A stretch of 64,000 nt of DNA, taken from assembly GCA_017535945.1 (NCBI GenBank), contig JAFXTJ010000003.1, positions 1-64,000 of the forward strand, written 5' to 3'. Position numbers and translations under genes: made by a program. This DNA is from Lachnospiraceae bacterium (GTDB lineage Bacteria; Bacillota; Clostridia; Lachnospirales; Lachnospiraceae). This document shows, in pieces, positions 44,195-51,333 of this stretch (position 1 is the first letter of the stretch; each line of letters starts with the position of its first letter). A model generated the notes under the pieces. That model saw only the letters and a list, made by a program, of their open reading frames with translations. It was not told the DNA's origin and made no database searches.

Positions 44195-46582
44195 TTATCC
44201 GTTGATCCGTATATTGGTCAGCACGACCTGATCTCCGGTGAGCGCCACATACACGTCATCCGGACCGTCAATGAGCGTCGTGGTGATCTTGACCAGGATA
44301 CCGGCATTGACCGTGGAAGTAGTGATCGTATTGCCCTTGCGCGTAAATTTCACGGTGCATTCCACACCGGTTTTGTACATCTCTTTCCATTCATCCCAGC
44401 CCGCAAAATCATCCGTACGGCCCACAAGCATCTTGTTGGAGGCATGCTCGTGCGATTCCCAATATTCCCCGTCAAAACGGATCAGCGCATACTCGCGGTA
44501 ATCCTCTCCGTCGACCCGCCTGTTCTCCGAATAGAAGATATCGACAAAGGGGCAATGCCATACCAGCCGGGCTGTGGGCAGATTCTTGGCATGGAAGACC
44601 AGCTGCATGCCGTCGCGGATCGGGATGCCCTCGGTCGCCTCGGTCCGGTAGCCATCCACCTGAATGCTCGGCACATCTCCCTCCGGACCGTCGATATAAC
44701 TGATCTCCTCTGCGATCCTGGGGATCTCGTCCGCTCCGATCTCCTCTTCGGATTTGATGATATTGAGATTGAAGATATGGCAGTAGGCGCCCGTGATCCC
44801 GATATAGGCGTAGCGGGTGCTGTCCGGCAGCGCGATGATGACTTCGATCTTCTTGCCGCCGCCGTGGATACGCACACGAAGATGATCCTTGTAACGCACC
44901 GCCTCCATTGTATAAGCGACGGAACTGCCGTTCTTGTCCCTTTTCTCCGGGATATCCTCGATATGGCTCTCCATGCGCCTGGCTTCTCCGGCTTCCGCAT
45001 TGCCCTTGAAATCAATGGTGCCGTACTCCACATAGTTGAGTTCCTGGATGGTCCGTTCCTCGTCATGAACGCGGCCGTCCAGCGAGTCAAACAGGATGAG
45101 GTACGGAGCGGGGATGCGATCCGGCGCGGATGCCTCCGGCCTCACCCGCAGCGTGACCGTGGTCGTCGCGGGTGTAATGAGCATCCCCTCGGAGATATCG
45201 TCCCGGTCCCTCTTGCAGTGCAATTCATTGCCGCCGCCGAATTCCCGGAATTCCTCGCGTTCCTTCATCATATATTCCGTGTCCAGATCGATGAGGTGCT
45301 GCATGAGCTTCACATACTTGGGATCGAACTGGGTGCCGGAGCCTTTGATCATCTCCTCGCGCACGATCTGCTGGGGGATCGGCTCACGGTAACTTCTCTT
45401 GGACGTCATAGCGTCGTAGGCGTCCGCCACTGCGACGATCCGCGCGATCTCCGGGATATCCTCCCCCTTGAGGTGCATGGGATACCCTTTTCCGTCAAAA
45501 CGCTCATGGTGATGCATGGCCGCGATGCTCAGATACGGGTATTCCGCGATGCTCGAGAGGATCTGCTCGCCGATCACGGGATGCTGCTTGATGATCTCGT
45601 ACTCCTCATCCGTGAGTTTGCCGACCTTGGATATGATGTTCTCCGGGATGCCGATCTTGCCGACATCGTGCAGCAGCGCCGAGAAGTAGACCTCCTCGCA
45701 CTCCTCCTCATCCATCCCGCTCATCTCCGCGATCCGCCGCGAATAATCCGCCACGCGGGCGGAATGTCCGTGTGTGTAAGAGTCCTTGGCATCAATGGCG
45801 TTGACGAGTGCCATGGCGGTCTGTTCAAACAGGCGGTGACTGGTCTGCCGCTCCTGCTTCAGGAAATCGATCTCGATATTCGTCGCCCGGGTCAGATTCT
45901 CATTGAGTTCCATGAGAGAGAAAACAAAGAGGAGAACCGACAGGACCGCGATGCTCAGATTGGTGAGAGAGAGCCCGTAGCAGAAAAACTGCAGGAGGGA
46001 GGTGCATAACGGCACGATGCCGAACAGTGTCAGCACGAGCCGCATCCGGCCCGGTATCCGGGTCCGGTATCGCCAGACTACGCTTAACTGGGCTGCGATG
46101 ACAATGACGGGGATGACATAGGAAACCGGATATGCCGCCCCCCGGATATAATTATTCTTCTCGTCGAATGTATAGTACCAGCCGGTATACTGGGAGACGA
46201 TCAGCATAACCTCCCCAAGCGTGACGAGCATCTCCACGATCCGCAGCGTCAGCGGAACCTCCGTCAGCCCCCCCTCGCCGCGCAGGAGATCGATCAGATA
46301 GAGGTTGGTGGCATGCAGCAGCGCGAGCATGGTCAGGAAGACAAAGAAGTTGCTCACGCGGACCATCCAGTATCCCAGCGTGCTCGCATCCCCCCGGTAG
46401 AGATAGGCGAAACGGTCAGCAATCATCAGGATCGTGCTGCTGAACTCCAGATAGACCAGGATCCACTTGCGCCCGCCGGAAAAGGTCCTGGAGAGCATCA
46501 TGAAAAGAGTGGTGATCCCGCAGATCCCGCTCATCATCAACAGCAGATTCAATTGATGTATTTTCAGAAACTCCATCAACAT
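44195..46582 (-). CDS. 7TM-HD-GYP protein with C-terminal beta-sandwich region
   Basis: A 795-residue protein. Residues 1-225 hold seven helices with the loop YTFDEKNNYIRGAAYPVSYVIP. A short coiled coil leads to an HD-GYP domain (about 240-425) with HGHSARVADYS, HDVGKIGIPE, QHPVIGEQIL, HHHERFDGKGYP and ADAYDAMTSKRSY, all metal ligands intact, so c-di-GMP hydrolysis is expected. The last 350 residues are beta-rich, with an internal repeat ending STRYAYIGITGAYCHIFNLNI and DVYVALTGDQVVLTNIRI. I chose ATG 46582; an ATG at 46576 and a TTG at 46588 are alternatives. A strong promoter leaves almost no leader. First gene of the run to 41595. Confidence 0.88.
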   Translation of the reverse strand: MLMEFLKIHQLNLLLMMSGICGITTLFMMLSRTFSGGRKWILVYLEFSSTILMIADRFAYLYRGDASTLGYWMVRVSNFFVFLTMLALLHATNLYLIDLLRGEGGLTEVPLTLRIVEMLVTLGEVMLIVSQYTGWYYTFDEKNNYIRGAAYPVSYVIPVIVIAAQLSVVWRYRTRIPGRMRLVLTLFGIVPLCTSLLQFFCYGLSLTNLSIAVLSVLLFVFSLMELNENLTRATNIEIDFLKQERQTSHRLFEQTAMALVNAIDAKDSYTHGHSARVADYSRRIAEMSGMDEEECEEVYFSALLHDVGKIGIPENIISKVGKLTDEEYEIIKQHPVIGEQILSSIAEYPYLSIAAMHHHERFDGKGYPMHLKGEDIPEIARIVAVADAYDAMTSKRSYREPIPQQIVREEMIKGSGTQFDPKYVKLMQHLIDLDTEYMMKEREEFREFGGGNELHCKRDRDDISEGMLITPATTTVTLRVRPEASAPDRIPAPYLILFDSLDGRVHDEERTIQELNYVEYGTIDFKGNAEAGEARRMESHIEDIPEKRDKNGSSVAYTMEAVRYKDHLRVRIHGGGKKIEVIIALPDSTRYAYIGITGAYCHIFNLNIIKSEEEIGADEIPRIAEEISYIDGPEGDVPSIQVDGYRTEATEGIPIRDGMQLVFHAKNLPTARLVWHCPFVDIFYSENRRVDGEDYREYALIRFDGEYWESHEHASNKMLVGRTDDFAGWDEWKEMYKTGVECTVKFTRKGNTITTSTVNAGILVKITTTLIDGPDDVYVALTGDQVVLTNIRING

Positions 46583-46591
46583 ACGCAAGTG

Positions 46592-46620
46592 ATTATACTA
46601 TGTCCGGACACGCATGTCGA
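46592..46620 (-). promoter_or_regulatory. Strong promoter with start codon at the expected transcription start
   Basis: On the minus strand TCGACA (46615-46620) and a perfect TATAAT (46592-46597) are 17 bases apart. The ATG at 46582 is nine bases after the -10 box, so the leader would be at most about three nucleotides, with no Shine-Dalgarno. Confidence 0.75.
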
Positions 46621-46702
46621 GGGCGGCATTTCCGCCGCAGATTTCACTTGTATAAAGCATCCGTATGGGATAACATGACCCTATGAAAGAAAAGGAGCTG
46701 CC

Positions 46703-47863
46703 ATGACCAATCTGCTGATCGCCGTGATCTATCTCGTCTTTGTCAGTCTGGGGCTGCCGGATTCCCTGCTCGGTTCCGGATGGCCCAGGATGCAGGCTGA
46801 TTTCGGCGTGCCGTCCTCCTACGCGGGATATCTGTCCATGACCATCTGCTTCATGACGATCATCTCCGCCCTGCTCAGCGCATGGCTGATGCGGTACTTC
46901 CACACGAAATGGATCGTCACCGTCTCGATCCTGGCAACCGTCGTGGGATTATGGGGATTCTCCGCCGCCACGCGGTTTGAGATCCTGTTCCTGATCGCTG
47001 TTCCTTACGGCCTCGGAGCAGGTGCGATCGATGCGGCCGTGAACCATTATGTGGCCGAACACTATTCCGGCGCCGTCATGAATTTCCTGCACTGCTTCTA
47101 TGGTGTGGGCGCCGTGATCAGTCCCAATATCATGGCGCTGGCACTGAAGTATGCGCGCTGGAACGAGGGATACCGCTGGACCGCGTTCATCCAGACGGGG
47201 ATCCTCGTGATCTGCATCATCTCCCTCCCGCTGTGGAAAAAAAGCGAGGGGGAGACCGGAGAAGAAACAACCGACCGCGCCGGGATCGGGGAGACCCTGC
47301 GTGTCCCCGGCGTGATCCTCACGCTGATCGGATTCTATGCCTATTGCGCGGGAGAGGCCACCTGCTTCCTGTGGGTGCCCAGTTATTTCGCGGGAACGAA
47401 GGCGGGACTGTCCGATGAACTGATCGCCTCTTTCGGTTCCCTCATCTTCGGCGGACTGATGTTCGGCAGGATCCTCTCCGGATTTGCCTCCGACCGTCTC
47501 GGGGACAAGCTGCTGATCCGCATCGGGATCGCGGCGGAACTTGCCGGGATCCTGCTGGTCTTCCTGCCTGTGCCGCATTATCTCCCCGCGGCGATCGGTT
47601 TTCTCGTCATCGGGACCGGCATGGGACCGGTCTACCCGGCGATCCAGCATATGGCGCCCGTCAATTTCGGCAGACGTTACGGCGCATCGGCGATCGGGCT
47701 GCAGATGGCATCCGCCTATGTGGGGAGCACCTTTATGCCGATGGTCTTCGGGCAGCTGCAGGCATGGTGCGGGATCGGGATCATGCCGGTGTATCTCCTG
47801 CTCTTTGCCCTGATGAACATCGGTTTTCTGGAGGCGGCATATAAACGGTCATTACGGAAGTGA
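46703..47863 (+). CDS. MFS transporter
   Basis: A 386-residue transporter with about twelve helices. MFS features are the early LGLPDSLLGSGWPRMQADFG segment, the loop 2-3 region, and FGGLMFGRILSGFASDRLGDKLLIRIG between helices 8 and 9. It resembles the sugar-porter-like branch around FucP/YfkF, but the cargo cannot be told. AAAAGGAG lies before the ATG. The aldo/keto reductase gene follows after 15 bases, so the pair is probably one transcript. Confidence 0.9.
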   Translation: MTNLLIAVIYLVFVSLGLPDSLLGSGWPRMQADFGVPSSYAGYLSMTICFMTIISALLSAWLMRYFHTKWIVTVSILATVVGLWGFSAATRFEILFLIAVPYGLGAGAIDAAVNHYVAEHYSGAVMNFLHCFYGVGAVISPNIMALALKYARWNEGYRWTAFIQTGILVICIISLPLWKKSEGETGEETTDRAGIGETLRVPGVILTLIGFYAYCAGEATCFLWVPSYFAGTKAGLSDELIASFGSLIFGGLMFGRILSGFASDRLGDKLLIRIGIAAELAGILLVFLPVPHYLPAAIGFLVIGTGMGPVYPAIQHMAPVNFGRRYGASAIGLQMASAYVGSTFMPMVFGQLQAWCGIGIMPVYLLLFALMNIGFLEAAYKRSLRK

Positions 47864-47878
47864 TCCGGGGAGGAGGAC

Positions 47879-48913
47879 ATGAAAACGATCAGACTTGGGA
47901 GGACCGGGATCGAGGCGGTGCAGAACGGATTCGGCGCATTGCCCGTCCAGCGTGTATCCGTGGAGGACGCCGTTAAGATCCTGCGCAGAGCCTATGACGG
48001 CGGCATGCGTTTCTTCGACACGGCCAGAGCCTACAGTGACAGCGAGATCAAACTCGGTGAAGCCTTCGGCACCGGTTATGTCAGCCGGGACGCGATCATC
48101 ATCGCCACAAAAACGGCCGCAAAGACGCCGGAGGATTTCCGGCGGGATCTCGACACCTCGCTCACCAATCTCAAAACCGATCATATCGACATCTACCAGT
48201 TCCATCTGATGAATACCTGTTACCGTCCGGGCGACGGCTCCGGCATGTACGAGTGCATGCTGCAGGCCAGGGAGCAGGGACTGATCCGGCACATCGGAGG
48301 GACGGCGCATAAGATCGGTGTGGCGAAAGAGCTCGCGGAATCCGGGCTCTATGAGACAGTGCAGTATCCCATCAGTTATCTGGCCGATGCGCAGGAGATT
48401 GAACTGATCCGGCTGTGTCAGAAAAATGACGTGGGCGTCATCTGCATGAAGGGCCTGGCGGGAGGGCTGATCACGGATTCCCGTGCGGCGATGGCCTTTA
48501 TCGGACAGTTTGACGGCGTGATGCCCATCTGGGGGATCCAGCGCATGAGTGAACTGGAGGAATGGCTCTCCTATATGACGGATACACCGGAGATGAATGA
48601 AGAGATCCGCGCCTTTATCGATTCCGAGAGGCAGGAACTCAGCGGGGAATTCTGCCGCGGCTGCGGCTACTGCATGCCCTGCACCGTGGGGATCCGGATC
48701 AACCAGTGCAACCGCATGAGTCTCATGCTCCGCAGGGCACCGAGCGCAGGATGGCTGAGTGACGAATGGCAGACGGAGATGGCTCGCATCGATGCGTGTA
48801 TCAGCTGCGGGGCCTGTCTGCCCAAATGTCCCTATGAACTGGATATCCCGGCATTACTGAAAAGGAATCTGGCGGATTACCGGGAAGTCCTGGCCGGAAA
48901 CCGCAGCGTATGA
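47879..48913 (+). CDS. Aldo/keto reductase with C-terminal ferredoxin-like cysteine region
   Basis: A 344-residue protein. The N-terminal TIM-barrel is an aldo/keto reductase (FFDTARAYSDSEIKLGEAF, KTDHIDIYQFHLMN). The C-terminus carries cysteine motifs CRGCGYCMPC and CISCGACLPKCP that would bind one or more Fe-S clusters, as in a widespread but poorly studied clostridial family. The Asp-Tyr-Lys-His active site appears present (D and Y in FFDTARAYSD, K in ATKTAAK). GGAGGAGG lies before the ATG. It is probably cotranscribed with the MFS transporter. Confidence 0.92.
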   Translation: MKTIRLGRTGIEAVQNGFGALPVQRVSVEDAVKILRRAYDGGMRFFDTARAYSDSEIKLGEAFGTGYVSRDAIIIATKTAAKTPEDFRRDLDTSLTNLKTDHIDIYQFHLMNTCYRPGDGSGMYECMLQAREQGLIRHIGGTAHKIGVAKELAESGLYETVQYPISYLADAQEIELIRLCQKNDVGVICMKGLAGGLITDSRAAMAFIGQFDGVMPIWGIQRMSELEEWLSYMTDTPEMNEEIRAFIDSERQELSGEFCRGCGYCMPCTVGIRINQCNRMSLMLRRAPSAGWLSDEWQTEMARIDACISCGACLPKCPYELDIPALLKRNLADYREVLAGNRSV

Positions 48914-48937
48914 CGGATCCGTCCGGCCGGCGGCTGC

Positions 48938-48958
48938 GGCCGGATCTCAGATCCGGCC
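48938..48958. terminator. Stop-codon-centred palindrome between convergent genes
   Basis: GGCCGGATC and GATCCGGCC form a perfect 9-bp stem around a 3-nt loop that is the stop codon of the HD-GYP gene on the minus strand. A second hairpin (CCGGCC...GGCCGG) lies just to the left. It sits between convergent genes, though neither strand has a strong T-run. Confidence 0.5.
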
Positions 48959-51328
48959 AAGGACCCGGATGTCCGTCAGGGCGCACAGATCACCCGTGAC
49001 CGCAGCATAGATATCTTTTGCCCCGTCTTTGATCCGGGTGATATTTTTGATGGAGATGCCGCCGTTTTCCGTAACGGTGGTGATCCGGCTGCCGAACCGG
49101 TAAAACGCAACCCGGCACTCATATCCCTTCTTGTTGAGTGCTTTCCAGGCATCCCAGTCGGTGAATGCCTCCGTTTTTACGCATTCCAGTTCGTTTTCCG
49201 AGTATTCCCCGGTCTCCTGCTCCTCCCCGTCAAAACGGATCAATGCGTATTCCCTGAAATCCGGCGCTGACGGATCACCGTCCGTTGCGCCGAACAGGAT
49301 GACATAGGGGCAGTGCCAGACCAGATTGGCGGCCGGCAGACTCATGGTATGGAAGACGATGCGCAGGCCGTCATTGACGCGCACCCCCGGCGAAGTGGCC
49401 AGCCGGTATCCCTCGATCTGCAGATTGGGCAGATCGCTCTGCAGGCGGTTGATGTAACTGATCTCATCGGCGATCCTGGGGATCTCATCGCCATCCCGGA
49501 TCGCGCCCGCCTGACTCAGTTCGATATCGCTGATGCGGCAGTTCTCGCCCGTCAGGGCGATGTAGGCAAAGCGTGAATTGTCCGGCAACGCCACGATTAC
49601 CTCGCTGCAGCAGCCGGCATGGAACAGTCTGATGCGCACATGATCTCCCGTCCGGACGCTTTCGATCTCATACAGGTTTTCATCCTTCATCCCGTCCGGA
49701 TCCTCCGATACGGAGGTCTCCATATTTCTGGCGGCGGTGCAGATCGTGCGGCCGTCGAACCACAGTTCGCCGTATTCCGCATAACGTGTCGCCTCGATCG
49801 TCTGCTCCGTGTCATGGATCCGCTCATCGAGGGAATCGAACAGGATCACGGCGGGTGCGGAAAAGGCATCCGGCGAGGCATCCACCGGTACCGCACGGAA
49901 CCGGATCCGCAGGACCCCGGTGGTCACTGCGATGCCGTAGGTGACGATGCTCCGGTATTCCAGGCAGGTGAATTCCCCGTGAAGCAGGGCATCCACATTT
50001 TCCTGCTCCTCCCTCATCTGATAGGAGCTGTCCGAATCGACGAGCTGGAGCATGAGGCTGGCATACCTCGGGTCGAATACCGTGCCGGAATTCCTGACGA
50101 GCGCCTCCCGCACCAGCGTCTGCGGCATCGGGTCGTTACGGTCGCTCTTGGACGTCATGGCGTCATAGGCATCCGCCACGGTGATGATCCTCGCGATCTC
50201 CGGGATCCTGCTGCCGGATAACCCCTCCGGATACCCTTTTCCGTCGTAACGCTCGTGATAATAGTACGCGGCGCGGCTTAAATACGGCAGCTCGCTGATC
50301 TTGGAGAGGATCTGATTGGCGATGAAAGGTTCCTGCCGGATCTCTTCTTCCTCCTCCGGTGTGAATTCCCCCTCTTTCTTCAGGATGCGGTCCGGCGTCC
50401 CGACCTTACCCACATCGTGCAGGAGCGCGGCGTAGTAGATCTCGTTGCAGGTCTCCTCGTCCTTGCCGTCCATCTCGGCGAGCTTCCTCGCATAGTCCGC
50501 GACCCGCTGAGAATGTCCGTGCGAATGGGCGCCGCGGGCATCGATCGCCTCCACAAAAGCGGTGGCCGTCTGATTGAACAGCCGCTGCATCCGGCTCTGC
50601 CCCTCCCGCAGATACTCGATCTCAATCTGACTGGCGCGCTCCACCTTTTCATTGATATCCAGATAGGAGAAGACATAGGTGGACAGCGCCACAAAGACCA
50701 TCGCGATGTTCACGAGCGAAAGACCGTACGCCCAGATCTGTATGATCGCTGCGGTGACCGGGCAGAAGATGAAGAGCTGGAGGGAGATGTAGATGAACCG
50801 GCTGAACAGTCTGCGGTATTGCCGGATCACGGAGAACTGGATCATCAGCGAGAGTACCGGCAGGATATAGCAGATCAGGAAAGCCGGGGCACGGTGATAG
50901 ATGTTGTCCTCATCAAAGTAGTAAACGATACCGGTGAACTGGGAGATGATGATCAGCAGCATCCCGGTACAGGCCATTACGGATACGATCTTAAGCCGCA
51001 GCGGGACAACGGACATCTTCCCTTCGTCCGTGAGCAGATCGATGATGTAGAGATTGTAGGAGAAAACCATACCGGAGGTCATGAAGAAGACGATGAAATT
51101 GGAGAGACGCACCATCACGAATCCCCAGTCGCTCATGTCTCCGGAGTAGATATACGCCAGCCGATCAAAGGAAATAAGGAGCATGGCTGTGAGCGTCATC
51201 AGGATGATGACGAAACGACGCCGTCTCGTCAGTGCCTTGGCGATAACGAGGAGCAGGATGACGGTGGCGCAGATCCCGCTCAGGGCCTGCATAAAATTCA
51301 GTTGATGGGCTGCGAGGAATGTGATCAT
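48947..51328 (-). CDS. 7TM-HD-GYP paralogue with altered metal ligands and C-terminal beta-sandwich
   Basis: A 793-residue paralogue of the protein at 44195, same plan: seven helices with YYFDEDNIYHRAPAFLICYILP, HD-GYP (about residues 245-425), then 350 beta-rich residues ending SRFAYIALTGENCRISDI and DIYAAVTGDLCALTDIRV. HDVGKVG and the GYP loop are kept. The ligand His of the HPxxG helix is Glu here (RQEPFIANQIL), and the first His of HHExxDGxGYP is Tyr (YYYHERYDGKGYP). Phosphodiesterase activity is therefore doubtful. I chose the ATG at 51328 (AGGAG upstream), six bases after the previous stop codon. Confidence 0.88.
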   Translation of the reverse strand: MITFLAAHQLNFMQALSGICATVILLLVIAKALTRRRRFVIILMTLTAMLLISFDRLAYIYSGDMSDWGFVMVRLSNFIVFFMTSGMVFSYNLYIIDLLTDEGKMSVVPLRLKIVSVMACTGMLLIIISQFTGIVYYFDEDNIYHRAPAFLICYILPVLSLMIQFSVIRQYRRLFSRFIYISLQLFIFCPVTAAIIQIWAYGLSLVNIAMVFVALSTYVFSYLDINEKVERASQIEIEYLREGQSRMQRLFNQTATAFVEAIDARGAHSHGHSQRVADYARKLAEMDGKDEETCNEIYYAALLHDVGKVGTPDRILKKEGEFTPEEEEEIRQEPFIANQILSKISELPYLSRAAYYYHERYDGKGYPEGLSGSRIPEIARIITVADAYDAMTSKSDRNDPMPQTLVREALVRNSGTVFDPRYASLMLQLVDSDSSYQMREEQENVDALLHGEFTCLEYRSIVTYGIAVTTGVLRIRFRAVPVDASPDAFSAPAVILFDSLDERIHDTEQTIEATRYAEYGELWFDGRTICTAARNMETSVSEDPDGMKDENLYEIESVRTGDHVRIRLFHAGCCSEVIVALPDNSRFAYIALTGENCRISDIELSQAGAIRDGDEIPRIADEISYINRLQSDLPNLQIEGYRLATSPGVRVNDGLRIVFHTMSLPAANLVWHCPYVILFGATDGDPSAPDFREYALIRFDGEEQETGEYSENELECVKTEAFTDWDAWKALNKKGYECRVAFYRFGSRITTVTENGGISIKNITRIKDGAKDIYAAVTGDLCALTDIRVLGRI

Positions 51329-51333
51329 CGGTA

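Noticed and set aside
43106..46009. A 967-codon open frame on the plus strand opposite the 7TM, GNAT-like and HD-GYP genes
   Set aside because: It crosses several real genes on the other strand and shows no domain or start signal.
47879..48913. Frameshifted fusion of an aldo/keto reductase with a separate ferredoxin
   Set aside because: The cysteine-rich C-terminus in one frame is normal for a known clostridial aldo/keto reductase subfamily.
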